NCBI RefSeq assembly: GCF_008831285.2
Contig: NC_045146.1
Coordinates: forward strand, 24,817,703 to 24,881,702
Reading direction: 5' to 3'
DNA from: Nymphaea colorata
Taxonomy: Eukaryota; Streptophyta; Magnoliopsida; Nymphaeales; Nymphaeaceae
Length of the DNA stretch: 64,000 nt
Part shown: in pieces, positions 1 to 12,812 of the stretch
Numbering within the stretch: position 1 is the stretch's first letter
Layout: every line of letters begins with the position of its first letter
Position numbers and translations under genes: made by a program
The notes under the pieces: generated by a model
Database searches by the model: none
What the model was told of the DNA's origin: nothing
Seen by the model: only the letters and a program-made list of their open reading frames with translations

Positions 1-110
1 CCCGCTGATATTGTAGTTGAGGACCGTACTTATGTTTGGTATCTCAAGATTATCAATAATGACCGCCCCGTACCTCCTGCAACATTTCCACACACCAATC
101 GTCGAATCAG

Positions 111-148
<38 letters not shown>

Positions 149-2270
149 TAAGGTAATATTTTGTTGTGTTTATGCTAATGCCCAAGGCCTAAAAAGCACT
201 GAATTCTTGGTGGCAATTTTAACAAGTAGGAGGAAAGTTATCCAACAATTGGCAGAAAAGAAATGAACCTCAACAGCTGTGTTAACTCGAAACTTTCGCT
301 TACCTCATCGTGTCAATATGATCCTGAAAAATTTTGGCAAGAGAGGGTTCTGAAGAAAAGTTGAAGAAAGGCTGTCGAACTATGCCCAGTCTTTTCCCGT
401 GAAGTCCGTCTTTTTTCAAGAATTGCTTGTACCCACCCACTGGAATGAACTTAGCAGCTTCTCTTGTTGCGATACTATCTCTTGGATCATATCCTACAAT
501 TTCATCTAACAAATAAACTGAATCTGCTACAGTTCTAGAGAAGGGCCTGCAAAGCAAAAGGGTATTTTAGAAAAAAAGCAAGCTAAAATAAAAACCGATG
601 AGCGCTTACGATAACATAGAATAAAAAATTGTTAACTTTATGCACAAAGTAATCATTGTCTAAAAATTTCTTTCTCCGTGCTTTCGTTTTCAACATCTTT
701 GCCATATTATAAACCAGACAGATCAATATTGGCACCTTCTTATTGCGTTTTCCCCCTTGCGGGGCTTTGTAGATATGATCTTTTAGGTATTAGAGGAAGT
801 ATGTGTAAACTAATAATTTTCACGTCCAAAAGTAAACAGCAATGACCATCCACAGTTTTTGGTAACTGAACTATGCTTGCTTGAGTGTTCTGATTGCTCT
901 GAAATATTAGTTGACTGGGAGCTACCAATTAATGGTTTCTCATCAACGTGCTATAGAGTGATTTGGGCCGTAATTCGTATTCAAGTTAGCCTTGAATTCA
1001 TCAGCTAAGTTTCAGGGTTAATTGCTCTGCCGTTATTTAGCACTGAACGAAGCAATTTGACCTCATCGTCAACATGAATACATGATCGAAGGAAGGAAGG
1101 CGCCAGGCAAGAACTGAGGTCGGAGTCGGACTCATGATCACCAATTTGAGATGAACGAAACTGGTTTAGCTCGAGTTCGATTCCCGCGGCATTATGAACT
1201 GAATAGCACCAAGCAGAAGGCTGACATCTGCTCCAGCAGATTACGTTTTATCCATTCAAACGCGCGCTTGCTAGTCCTTAATAATTGAGAAAAAATGTTC
1301 TTTCTCAGATCGTCTTCAGCATCAAACAAATGACTGAACATGGGGAAGCCAGAAGAACATTTTGCATGCGGGGGCTTAATTTACTCACCCGATGGTGTCC
1401 TGTCTTGGAGAAACAGGGATCATGCCAGCTCTGCTGGTGAGGCCGACCGTGGGCTTGATTCCGACTACGGAGTTAGCACTGGCCGGGCAGATGATGCTGC
1501 CGTCCGTCTCCGTCCCCAGCGATACCGGCGCCAAGTTTGCAGCCACGCCGGTGGCCGACCCCGTGCTCGAACCGCATGGGTCTGCAGTCGCTACGTATGG
1601 GTTCTGTTGTGGCCACAGTACAAAGAGCAGCACACGTTATTTCTCGTAAGCTCGAAGACTCCAGATCCAAAACCATGTTACGTTCAATCTCGGTTTGGGT
1701 CAAGGCTGATCCGACCCGAGCAAAGTGACTCACCATGGCTTGGCCGCCGCGAGCGCTCCATCCATTGGGCGTGGGGAACGACCGGAAATGGCCCCACTCG
1801 GTGAGGGCCGCCTTTCCCAGAATGATGGCCCCACACCGCCGGAGCCTGGTCACCACGCCGGCGTCCGTTCGCACCACCGAGCCCAGCAGCGCGAACGACC
1901 CCGCCGTGGTGTTGAGCCTGTCCTTCGTGGCCAGGCTGTCCTTGAGCAGCACCGGTATCCCGTGCAGCGGCGAGCGGGCCCGGTCCGGCCGCAGCCGCCT
2001 CTCCTCGTCGGCCTGGTCCGCCAGGGCCAGCGCATCCGGGTTCACCTCGATGACGGCCCTGAGCCGAGGGTTGAGCTCGCGAATGGCACCCAGGTAGTAC
2101 TCCACCACCTCCCTGGAGGTGAGCTCTTGGCGGTCGAAGGCGGTCCGTATCTGGTCGATCGTCGCCTCTTGAAATTCGAACCTCGCCGTCCGGTGAGCTC
2201 CATTTATGGCGGAAGAAATGTCTGAGAACAAGAAGCAGAAGAAGAGGCTTAGGGAGAGAAAGGAAGCCAT
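1..2270 (-). CDS. Amidase-signature family protein, copy 1 (3' end outside window)
   Basis: Putative secreted amidase of the amidase-signature (Ser-cisSer-Lys) family, like the plant proteins annotated 'putative amidase C869.01'; it should hydrolyse a C-N amide bond, substrate unknown. Exons on the minus strand: 2270-1734, 1603-1389, 546-304 and 76-1 (cut by the window edge). All junctions are GT-AG and keep phase. The start is the ATG at 2270, which opens a hydrophobic signal-like segment (residues 1-22). Longer upstream reading lacks an ATG and lies beyond the TATA box. Catalytic residues are present: Lys110 in GIPVLLKD, Ser191 in the CGSSTGS motif, and Ser215 in TDGSI. The Ser-to-Ser spacing of 24 equals that of fatty acid amide hydrolase. 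The C-terminal part, matching the last exon of copy 2, lies to the left of the window. Intron 3 (77-303) carries an (AT)n run. It is a tandem paralogue of 3753-7214 with the same exon sizes for exons 2 and 3 (215 and 243 nt). Confidence 0.9.
112..144. repeat. (AT)n microsatellite in amidase intron
   Basis: About 16 uninterrupted AT dinucleotides inside intron 3 of amidase copy 1. Confidence 0.95.
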
Positions 2271-2313
2271 GGCCTGGAGGTTTGAGCGAATAAGAGAGAG
2301 GACTTCGTTTACG

Positions 2314-2321
2314 TTTATATA
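2314..2321 (-). promoter_or_regulatory. TATA box of amidase copy 1
   Basis: On the minus strand this reads TATATAAA, 43 bases before the ATG at 2270. A start about 30 bases downstream would give a very short 5' leader. Placement is inferred from sequence only. Confidence 0.55.
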
Positions 2322-3548
2322 GCGCTTCGTTGTCCCATAGCAATGGGTTAGCGAAGGTCTGAATTCGTGTCTTTGGTCAGAAAGGGATGATCTTGAATCC
2401 CTGATCGTCCGTCGTGCTCTCTGAGAAGTGAGAGTTTCGTGTGCTTCGAAGCAAGCGGACAGTAGTGGCGTCCATGAAACGGAAGGTGGGCGCATCGTTG
2501 TCATCCGATATGCGGTTAGATTGGAACGGCTTGGTGGATAAGGCGAACGATACCTCTCACGTGGTTGGTGCAAGCATGTTCACGTGTCCGGGAACCAGCT
2601 TTTCTCCACTTCTTCTGCTGAAGAGCAAGCATGACGGCAGTGAATTTTTTCTCTTCGTTTATATATAGAAAGGCACAGTAGCTACGTTTTCCGGCATGGG
2701 TTCCGGCTTGTGTTTATAATTATACGGATACACAAGGGGTTTTCGGCTCTCGCCTGACTACTTACTATAAACCTATTTCATGCTCACACGCATTTCCCTC
2801 CTAACAAACCCACTTCTTAACCATGGTTGGCTGGCCCATTTATTTAGACGCACTAGTTGGTTACAAGTGCAAAGTGAGAGAATAGTTAAAGACTAATTTT
2901 TGTTTTCATTATGTAATAAGAAAAATCTGATCAAAAGTGTAGCGAAAGATTCAATTGATCTCTTGTACTTCAAGCTGAATATCAACATCCCTTCTGTTTT
3001 GGACGAAATAATAAAGAAAATAAATATGGTTTGTAAGCCGTATAAAGCCACGGAAGAATATGCAAATATGGAAATCGTAGTAGTTTGCTTCCGGAGGAAG
3101 ACAATTCGAGTTTGGTTTCTAAACTTGTCCCATTTAAGCTTTTCCCAGCTTTCCTACTTGGTGTAGGGCCTGCCATGTGAGACCAGCTCTTTCTGTCACG
3201 GCTTAGAGGCAAGCTAGAAATTGGCATATGATTCCCATCACACCCCCGTTAACTCTTCCCTCAATCAATCAAAGCTTTGGAGCAATTTTTTTTATTTACA
3301 TGTTGATGTTCATTAAAAATTTAAAGTTTATTACTAGTGCCCATTAACCAGAAACTTCTGGTTCTATCCCTGCTATGGTGGGCATGCGGCGGTGATTATA
3401 GATCAAAGCTTTGAATACAGCTACCCATTTATCTCAGCACTGTGCTTTAGAATCAGAATCAGGTAAAAATTTCGTTTCATCAACGGAATGACAACATCCA
3501 AGGTGCTACATATATCACATAAAAGCGATGGATGGAGATCTAGTAGAG
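2322..3548. other. Intergenic DNA between tandem amidases
   Basis: The upstream region of amidase copy 1 and the far downstream region of copy 2. Open frames here are short, overlap on both strands and show no recognisable domain. No transposon ends or RNA genes were seen. Confidence 0.5.
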
Positions 3549-3554
3549 TTTATT
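3549..3554 (-). terminator. Candidate poly(A) signal of amidase copy 2
   Basis: AATAAA on the minus strand, about 200 bases after the stop codon at 3753-3755. This is the first canonical hexamer I noticed in the 3' flank. Confidence 0.4.
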
Positions 3555-3752
3555 ATCAAGCCAGCAGGTTCAGAATGTGAACTTCTAAAACCAACACGAC
3601 CGCAAGCAAGTTATTATCATGACGAATCACGGCCAATAAAAGCATGCTATCTACACAACTGAACAGTGAAGGCCAAGAACAACACATTAAGCCTGTAAGT
3701 ATGGCTAGTAATTCCCTAAAAGCTGACTACATAAGTTCATTGCTTCAGAGGA

Positions 3753-6700
3753 TCAGACCTGAATCTTGGGGGGCTTTCTTATTTTAGTTGCCTGTTCGTA
3801 AGAGTAGGCAATTTCTATCAAGGTTGGTTCGGAACCCCTTAACCCACCGAAACATATCCCTATGGGCACCCCTTCTTTGCCATAGTACCCAGCAGGAACA
3901 CTGATTGCTGGGTACCCTCCAATGGCCAGAATATTGGAGGCAGAGTTGCTTGGTGTGACCAACGCATCCAACTTATTGTGCTTCATCAACTTCTCAAAAC
4001 CATTCTTGGACAGTTCCTCCATCGTCTTCACTGCCACCTTCACTTCCTCTGCCAGACCACCTGAGCTCTCGGATGCTAAGAAAACATCCTGCCCATACTC
4101 TTTCATCTTTTCCTGCAAAAGCAAACAGATACCACCTCCATATAACAATTTGTGTACATCGCATTGGTAGGGCTCGATTCAAACAGAGGACAAGACACCA
4201 CAAATTTAACTCTAGATAGAAAAAGGTCAAAAATTTTTAGTCCATTACCTTTTCTCTACAAATCTCAAAAGGATAATCCAATCAGTATTCTTTCGTTTAA
4301 TTTCAAGATCATATCCCTATTGGATATGATTAGCTTCACAACAGAAAATCCACTTCCATTACTCTTTAATGGTATATTATATTCGATCATTCGATATTGT
4401 CTTCATAAGTAGGCTTCTAGAATGGTTCGGAATGATCAACTAAAAACATGAGAATTCAGATCCTGGTCAAACTCAGGAAAGCGAGAAAAGCAAAGCCTCA
4501 AATCAGCAGGCCCGGTAAACAGGCATTTCTTGGCAGCTAGAGAAGATTGAGTACCTGGATTGGGTGTCTTTCGTTGAAAGCAATCACATCAGCTAGCGAT
4601 CTTACAGAAGAACTCTTAAGGCCTTTCAGGTAAGAATTCAGATTCTGCCTAAATTCATACAGCAGAGCAGTCGACTCTCCACTCTTAGACCAGTTACGGA
4701 TGGTGCTTATGTTGGATATCACAAGATTATCGACCAGGATTGCCCCATGCCTCCTGCAACAGACTTTTATGTCAAGACATGTATTCATGCACAACATTAG
4801 ATGTGTAAAAATCAGTGGGGGAAATGCAAAGAACTTGGCACAAAATTTGGCTTAGGTAGTTAATAATCTTGATAGTTCTTGATAGTATTTACCGAGAAAC
4901 CTTTACATCTCTTCTTCTTTTCAATTCACTTCCTGGTTCACACTGCTTTCCTGAAACTCGTTGCCCTATAAGCTAGAGTGACCAATTGAATTCCCGCTTC
5001 CGCTTCGCATATCTTTCACGCATGGATTTTAATCACTCGTAACATGGTTGACGTATGAAATATATTTAGCTATAGTTGGCAACAATAAAATTATGCCAAT
5101 AGCTTCACAAGTGAATGACATTTGGACTACGGCCCTCATTTATTTATGCAATTGTAATCTGTCTGAATTAGTCTATTCGAATCGAATTGGTTACCAATTT
5201 GACTGAAGATTCAAGAGTGTCATGTAAGCTTTGTTGTTTTTAATTCTTTGATTTTAATGCTTCAATACTATTTATCTATTCATAACCAATTCAGCTGAAT
5301 TGACGAATATTTTTTATATAAACTGTCGAGCTTCTGAAGTGAATTTTAATGGTAAACAAGAAAAATCAATTTTTTTTTTTCAATAGCCTACATCCATGCA
5401 GGAACTTCTTGTGAAGACCGGTGATGCTAAAATCTTCTCTTCCTTGCGTTTGGTATTTTACCTCATCGTATGGAGATGATCCTCGAAAATCTTGGCAACA
5501 GAAGGTTGATCAGAAAAATTAAAGAAAGGCTGTGGAACTATGCCAAGCCTTTTCCCACGAAGCCCATCATTTCTCAAAAATTGTCTGTACCCTCCTACAG
5601 GAATGAACTTTGCAGCTTTCTCTGTCGCCTCCTTATCCCTGGCATCATAACCCACAATTTCCTCCAACACGTATACCGCGTCCGCCACGGTTCTACAGAT
5701 GGGCCTACTCAAGAAAAAGGAAAAGATAAAGGAGGAAGGCGCAATGAGATGAATGGAATATCCAGTAATGCTAGTAAAAGTTTCAGGCAAATCTGTCTAC
5801 GCCCACATGAAGATACGCCTACCCAATGGTGTCCTGCCTTGGAGAGAGAGGGACGACGCCGGCTCTGCTCGTGAGTCCGACGGTGGGCTTGATCCCAACC
5901 ACCGAATTTTTATCAGCAGGGCAGATGATGGAGCCATGCGTCTCTGTTCCTAGTGATACCGCCACCATGTTGGCGGCGACGCCTATGGCGGAGCCGGTGC
6001 TGGAACCACACGGGCTGGCCGTCGCCACATATGGATTCTGTACCATAGGCAAGCATATCACACATTATGAGGACAACCCAATTAGGGAACTACAGAGAAA
6101 GAGGAAAAAGAAAATGCATGAATTAGGGAACTACAGAGAAAGAGGACAACCCAAATCACACTTATTAGTATCAGTGCCAATATGCATCTACTAAGGTAAA
6201 AGGAAATGACTACAAGGAGACTAAAACTGTTTCACTAAAACATCTGCCAATAAAGAGCCTGTGTTAGTTAAACACAGTGGCTCGTTTTTTTAAATTGAAG
6301 AACTGACAGCCCGGCTTATATATCAGTGAAAGGGATATCATGTAAGAAAATCAAAATGTAAACATGTTTGGGGTCTAAGTGGATCTATTCAACTCAACTC
6401 AAGTGTCGACTCAACTTACCATCGTTTGCAAACCAGAGAAAAAAAATACACAAAAAAGTGTTGTATCCATTGAATGTTAACTACCCCAAGTAAGCGGGCT
6501 ACTACGGCCCTTAGGCCACTCATCCCCATTTCAAGTTGAATTTTCTTGTAACTATAACGAGACCCAACTCATCGATAATAACGGGACCCAGAAATTTTGA
6601 TATCGGATCACAAGGGTGCTCATGCAGATGGGGGCTGGCAAGATGCAAGGGAAGAGCGAGCTCACCATGGGTTGACCGACCCTGGCGTTCCACCCCTGGG

Positions 6701-7214
6701 GGGCGAACCTCGAGCGGACGCCATACCACTCGCTCATGGAGGCCTTCCCCAAGATGATGGCCCCGCTACGCCGCAGCCTCCTCGCCACGCCCGCATCTCT
6801 CCGCACAGCCGAGCCCACCAGCGCCAGCGATCCCGCTGTCGTGTTCAGACTGTCCTTCGTCCCGATCGAGTCCTTGAGCAACACCGGAATCCCGTGCAGC
6901 GTCGACCCAGCCCGTCCCCGCTGCCCCCTCTCCTCATCGGCCTTGTCCGCCAGAGCCAGGGCCTCCGGGTTCACCTCGATGACGGCCCTAAGTCGAGGGT
7001 TGAGCTTGTCGATGGCGTCCAGGTAGTACTCCACCAGCTGCCTCGAGGTCAGCTCCTGCCGCTCGAAGGCTGACCGTATCTTCTCTATCGTCGCCTCCCT
7101 GAACTCGAACTTCGCAGTGCTGTGAATTCCATTAATATAGGTGGGAAAGAGGGAGAGGAGGAAGAGGAAGATGAGTCTGGTTACAGAGAGAAAGGGCGGA
7201 AATGGGTTTGACAT
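3753..7214 (-). CDS. Amidase-signature family protein, copy 2 (complete)
   Basis: Complete putative secreted amidase of the amidase-signature family; predicted amide hydrolase with unknown substrate. Exons on the minus strand: 7214-6666, 6037-5823, 5704-5462, 4753-4555 and 4112-3753. They sum to 1566 nt, 521 aa plus stop, the usual length for these plant proteins. Residues 11-29 form a hydrophobic signal or anchor segment. The triad is intact: Lys114 (GIPVLLKD), Ser195 (CGSSTGS) and Ser219 (THGSI), with FAAH-like spacing of 24 between the serines. The conserved GIKPTVGLTSRAG stretch follows. The last exon carries the C-terminal core (ALVTPSNSASN, GGYPAISVPAG). Intron 2 uses a weak GTAGGC donor. 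Intron 1 contains a short tandem repeat of about 25 bases (6083-6147). It lies head-to-tail with copy 1, with about 1.5 kb between them. Confidence 0.95.
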
Positions 7215-8179
7215 TGAGCCCGGCCGAGCAAAGGGGGGAAGAAGGAGCTCCTTTTGTCATTGCTCTCATTTTCTTCTTTCGGCCTTATTAACATGACCAG
7301 CTCTGGTCTTCCTTATGCACGTCGCTTTTAATGGAAACTGCCAAACGAACGTCTCCGAGTTCCTCCTAAGACTCTGCTACCAAAAAAAAAAAAAAAAAAC
7401 TCGATCTTTTTTTTTAAATAAGAATTTTACTTCTGATTCATACCCATTTCGCAGCTGTTTCCTCTATGCAAGTATTTATGTACAAGTCCTTTTATGAAGT
7501 GGTGTGGTTGAGATGATATAAAGAATGTCTGTGACGAGGATAGAACATGTGATGAATCACGAGGAACTTCTTTTACTTTAAAGATGACGGACGGGCCTAC
7601 CACTTGCAAGGCTTGGTGTGTCGAGGGGTTTGTGGTTTGAGATGGACGCAGGTGGAAAGAGATGGGCCTCATGGTTTGGGTGGTTTTAGCTGCGCAGGAT
7701 TCGCTCTCTCCATGATCATGTGCAGCCTCTACTTAGCAGGTATATCAATGGATCATATTTGAATCGAATCTGTCTATTGAACTACTTCAAAAAAAAAATT
7801 AATGTCCGATTAATTCATGTTCAGTTGCAGATGATCAATATAGTAAAATCCCATATCCATACTTGCAAGTTGGTTTTTAACATACCACAATGTATATTAA
7901 TATAATACCTTCCAAAGTATTTCCCTTCCCGTCCCAAGAATGCATAAACCATGTGTCTGAAGTTTTGTTTAACGTTCAAACTAGATTTAATTAAGCATGC
8001 TAATTGTTAAAAGAGGGAGACAGAGAGAGAAGATAGAGAGAGACAGCATGGAGTCCCATATTATTTCTTTATTAGTGTTCGAAGTACTTCACACATTGAA
8101 AGCCTGTGAAAGGAAATGTCTTTTGAACCTCATGATATGCACATCCAGATCCATAATAGCAGACATAGCTGATACCAAC
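7215..8179. other. Intergenic DNA, amidase upstream region
   Basis: Upstream region of amidase copy 2 and downstream region of the Ole e 1-like gene. It includes an A-rich run near 7381-7400. No clear TATA box for copy 2, no ORF with a recognisable domain and no repeat of note were seen. Confidence 0.5.
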
Positions 8180-8185
8180 TTTATT
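8180..8185 (-). terminator. Candidate poly(A) signal of Ole e 1-like gene
   Basis: AATAAA on the minus strand, about 135 bases after the stop codon at 8319-8321. Confidence 0.4.
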
Positions 8186-8318
8186 TTGAACCTCGCCCTC
8201 TAGAATCCATGACGGCTTAATACTAGAACCTCACGAGTTCAAGCCTAGAACTTGACATGATCAAAGAAAAGAAGATCCCAAGGTCTCCTCCTTTGCATAT
8301 GCATCTTGAACACCCTGA

Positions 8319-9688
8319 TCAGCTGCTACAAGTAGGCAAGTGACAGTTTGTGACATTGCCGGGGCCAGAGTTCGCTCTCCTGAACCTCAGGGCCTGCATG
8401 AGAGCCTCCTTCTCTGGGCCTTCCAGCGCCCAAGTCATGCGCCCCAGCACGGTGAGAGTATTATACTCGAACTGGGCGTTGCCGAAAGAGTTGAGAAGGG
8501 CAGCCGTCCCTTCTCTGAGAAGGGTCTTGTAAACATCCCCCCTCCCGTGAAGGGCCTCCCATAGGGTCAAGTCTGTCCCATACTTCCAGGCCGCCGGCAA
8601 ACCAAATGCCATCGCCACCTTCGTGTCCGGTCGAACCACCCTCCAGTTGCACTTGTTTTCAGGCATTGTCCAGTTCCTGTTGGATTACCTCTTCACAGTA
8701 AGAAAAGAAAAAAAAATAATTCCAAAATTAAATCTGCACGTATGTAAAGAAAATTTTGCTTTGCCAAAGTGTTGCCTCGTATAAATCTGCATATATATAT
8801 ATATTGTAAAATGTAAACTGTAAACTTTTCGAGACTTTCAAATTTTAACGTGTTTTCTCATTGTAATATTAATTGGGTGCATTTCGTGACATATTCGATA
8901 GCCAAAAGGATGCAAATGAAAGTTGGTAGAGGCCCAAAGTAAAAGTGGTGACAGTACTGGTAGGTGCATGCTGATTGCTGGCTGAAAGGCGTTGGCGGCA
9001 AGGCAATCGCCGGAGGAGTAGGGGATGCAGTGGGAGACGGGGTTTGGGAGGCAGAAACGCGGCAGAAGGCCATGGCCTTGGTCGGCTGCGTGAGCAATGG
9101 GCCGGCCGTGTACATATCCAAGTTGAACAGCCTGAAGTTGAGATTCAATCGGGTGGCGGAGCTGGCCGACCCACCGCAGCGGGAGCCGTGGGGCATCTTC
9201 ACCACCTGGGCCCAGCAGCGTCTCATGTCAGGGTTGCCTGGCAAACTCATCCAGTAGTGCCCCAGTCGGTTGGTGCTGCTCTCCTTCAACACGCTCACCT
9301 GCCCGTCCTCGCCGGCACAAGCCAGTGCTACCTTCACCCCTTCCCGAAAATGAAAAACAAAACGAACATCAACTCAAATGTGATCAACCACTTGAATTTA
9401 GTAACATTGATTTACACAAAATACACTAAAAGTCAGGAAAGATCATACTCGTAGCCTCCATTAATCATGATTCACAACTTACTGTTTCATCGAACTTTTC
9501 GTAGCAGAGTCAGGGTTGAAAACGGTATAAAACTCACCAGAATGAGGGTAATCGGAGAAGCCCATCCTACCATCCTTGCATCTGTCGCAGAACACGACTC
9601 CTGAGACCACCACTTCTGCTACTGTAAACTCCACGGCCGTGGCCGCAACCGCTAGACAGATAATGAGTGCTCTGCTGAGAGAACCCAT
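8319..9688 (-). CDS. Pollen Ole e 1 / extensin-family secreted protein with PDF1-like C-terminal domain
   Basis: Predicted secreted cell-wall protein of 296 aa. Exons on the minus strand: 9688-9538, 9339-8958 and 8676-8319 (891 nt, in phase). Residues 1-24 form a signal peptide ending near TVAEV. An Ole e 1-like domain follows (about 25-145), starting VVVSGVVFCDRCKDG and containing conserved cysteines and a LLTQP segment. Then come a proline-rich linker (about 146-170) and a C-terminal domain (about 179-296) with a tryptophan/cysteine start, a PDTKVAMAFG segment and LLREGTAALLNSF, resembling the C-terminus of protodermal factor 1. N-glycosylation sequons NWT and NVT are present in this domain. 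I recall Arabidopsis Ole e 1/extensin proteins with this same two-part layout, so the fusion is probably ancestral. The biochemical function is unknown; a structural or wall-associated role is inferred from the family. The donor of intron 2 (CA then GTACTG) was chosen because it keeps phase into exon 3. Confidence 0.88.
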
Positions 9689-9750
9689 CTCAGAGCGAGA
9701 GAGAAAGAATCTGCTGGACATGCACGCTCATTTAGCGAACAGCAAGTCAA

Positions 9751-9757
9751 TAAATAG
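9751..9757 (-). promoter_or_regulatory. Possible TATA element of Ole e 1-like gene
   Basis: Minus-strand CTATTTA about 63 bases before the ATG at 9688. It is a weak match, offered because the position is right. Confidence 0.25.
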
Positions 9758-11666
9758 AGGGAAGGAGAGTTAAGAAGGACGGACGGGGCTGGTGAGGAAG
9801 GCGCTGGCACTACGTTTAATTCCTGGTGCTCTTTTCCTGCATGTCACAAGAAGCGAAGCAACCTCTCACCAGTCTGCAACTTTATTTAATTCTTTATAAT
9901 TGAAAAAGTTGGAAATGCGAAAATGCCAGCATCCTGAATCTTGTGAAGAGCTAAGCATTTGAACCTTTTCTTGTTTTCATCGTCAGAGAAAAGGAGAAGA
10001 GGCACTAAAGCAAATCAAGATTTAAAGACATTTTATAAAAGCAAACCTCAAAGAAAAGGCGCAATAAAACTAAAAAACATCAATTCGTGACATTCCTCAC
10101 TACGTACAATTCGTTTCTTCCGACCAAGATGACCTAAACTCAGAATTTGGCTAGAGAAAGACTAGGTAATTAATTAGGATGGTGGAAAGACTGACTGGTT
10201 GGTTATGCCCTGCAAAGGAAAAGACTCTTGTTTTCTGTCACACGTAGAAAAAGTTAAAAGAAAAAGAAGGTTGTTGCAGGCAGGTTGATTTTTACAGGTC
10301 GGGTTCAGTGGCTGTTAAATGAACATGTAAAATTTTCATGAGCGTTCCACTGCCAGTTCAAATAATACTGCATGGTCGGTCTTGAGTAAGGTTACTTTCA
10401 TGAATGCGTATATAAATGGCACACCCTTGGGCTACTTCAACTAGTGACTCCTCCATGAGTACTGCGCCCGAGTTGCCAAGGAAGCAGTTTATGATGGTCT
10501 CGATGTTTAAATTGACCGTGTACAGGGTTTCTCATGTAGAAAGCCGAAGTTTCCACCCAACTCCTCATCTTAAAAATACAAAATCTCCAACCGGTTTGTG
10601 TATTGGTAGACCTGTAGAAAGTTGAAACCTCCGAAACAAAACAAAAACTGATCGCCTGCCAACTCTTCCTGCTTCATTGCGCCAACCCAGTGGTTGCATG
10701 AAACGCACCAATTAACCCAACCAATGCACTAAATGGATTTCCATCCAACTAGGAAAGAGCCATGCCCAACGTGAGACCAGGCCGAGATAGAGTCCGGCGC
10801 AAAAGTAAACTGGCGAAGTATTTTGAACTCGGAAGGGAAGCTCGGGTCAGTCCCAACCACCCCTGAACAATGTTGCCAACTGGGGAGGTAAATTTTTGAT
10901 AAAACAAGTGATCCAGGCTGAATCAATAAGAGGATAGTTGGTTGGACCAGATCGTAGATCCAAAGGGTCTGATTTTTAATAAGGGGCCGACCTTAAATCC
11001 ATAATTCTAACCAACTTAAGATTTCAAAACCGATTGATTAAGATTCACATTGTGCCTCAAATTCAGATATCTCAAGCCAGAGTAAAGGGGCTATGACTCA
11101 ACATCCATCGGCACAGGGTTTACCAGTTTTCATAATGTAATCCTTCCATCTTTCAAACTTTAGATCTCAGATACTTGTTAGGAAATTAGAAGGCGTTTGA
11201 TTGCACAGGAACGCCACCTAACAGAACAGGCGGGAATCGCGGGATCTGTTAATTTGAAACCGACGCCCAACAGTTGGATGCATAACAGGCGCTCACGAGA
11301 GAAAGTTGCGTGTGCCGTGTACACGGTACACGGTAAAGGAGAAAATGATGTTTTGGTAATTTATTAAAAATGTTTTTATCTTTTTTTATTTTTATTTTCA
11401 CAAAAAAAAAAGTTTTTTTCTTTTCAATTTGAACTAAGGTGTTCTAGTCATTAATCGTATCAGCCTACTAAAATTTGTGCATTAGTATGACTGGCATAAT
11501 CACGGTCACGGACAGAACAGTGTTGTCCCGTGGCTAAACAACAAGACGTGCTTGTGCTGCGTCCCCCATGTTCTTTCCCTCTCCCTCTCCTCTTATCCAG
11601 CGCCCTCTTCTTCTCTCCTCTCCAGCGGTGCGCTTCTCTTATGCTCTCCTTGGCCAAGTATGGCGA

Positions 11667-11668
<2 letters not shown>

Positions 11669-11734
<66 letters not shown>
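11669..11734. repeat. Compound (CT)n(AT)n microsatellite
   Basis: A run of about 15 CT units passes directly into about 18 AT units. It is likely length-polymorphic. The long frames through it are composition artefacts. Confidence 0.95.
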
Positions 11735-11737
<3 letters not shown>

Positions 11738-12662
11738 CAGACCTAGATGCCTACCGCTGTTGACACCGACGTAATGTTGTCGATCAATCTCTGACATTAC
11801 TGCAACCTTCCTTCTCTGTGCTAGTTGAATTCCTCTCCAAGAGTCTTCAAAATCGTGGGAGCGCTGATGGTTGGCTAGCATTCAGGTATCTCCAATCTCA
11901 GAGTCTAAGGTTCTAATATCTTGGTTATCCTCAAATTGAAGATTGGAGTTAATCAAACACAACCTCATTTAAATTGGTTTCTATCAGCTATTGTAAAATT
12001 TTCCTTCAATTTGACCGCCATTGCGTAGAAAGCAACGATAATAACCATTTACGACATGACTCATGAGGCTACTTTCAAGAAGCCAAATCCAAAGATCCGA
12101 ATGTAGGGAGTCTTTTCCCTGTTTTCGGTTGTCGCGTGCACATGCCGGTGTTGGTGAAAGTGTTGATGTGCATGGAGAAAAGTCTTTTCAGTAAATGGAT
12201 TCGGGACAAAAAGAACTTAAGGAATTTTTTGTGAAATTAATTGTAAAAATAAATATGCAGCCGACCCACCCATGCAGATATGTATGTTATAGATAAATGA
12301 GAATATGATATATTTTTTTTTTTACTTCTCGTTGCAGGAGCGGCAGCACACTGCGACTTATTTGATCGCCTTGAGTTGGTGTCTGCCAATTTCGGCACGA
12401 TACAATTTCTTTGCACTTCAGCCCCACGTTTTTTTTTTTTTTTCTTTTACATGACTTTTTCACTCATCTCTGTGTGCTCACTTCAGTTCTTCTTCGAATC
12501 TGTTTTTGATAGAACCAGCCATTTCGGAGTTGAAAGCCGCGAGAATCTGGGCTAAATCTCCACTCTCCTCTTCTCCAAAGAAATCGAAGCAGGGGAAGGC
12601 CTTCTCGTGGGTAGACGTCGTAGGAAGAGTCTTTCAGATTCATCATTTGTAAAGACGCTTGC

Positions 12663-12812
12663 ATGGAGACAACGAAGAAGTTTGTTTTTACTGTCATTGC
12701 AGCACAAGGGCGACCAGACAATGCTTTCTCTTCGAAGTCGCTGAAAGGGCTGTGGCCAGACATGCCCCATCTGAAATTCACTTCCGTAGGAGAAGGTGAC
12801 TCAGATTTCTGA
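12663..12812 (+). other. Unrecognised 49-codon ORF, possible gene relic
   Basis: A plus-strand frame starts METTKKFVFTVIAAQG and ends in TGA. Just after the stop another frame reads KFCRKCGS, followed about 40 bases on by a good donor-like site (GACAG then GTAATG). I do not recognise the peptide. It may be a relic of an exon or chance; no neighbouring exon or splice partner was found. Confidence 0.15.

Noticed and set aside
11530-11774. Plus-strand frames of 64-77 codons rich in SLSLSL and YIYIYI
   Set aside because: They translate the CT/AT microsatellite.
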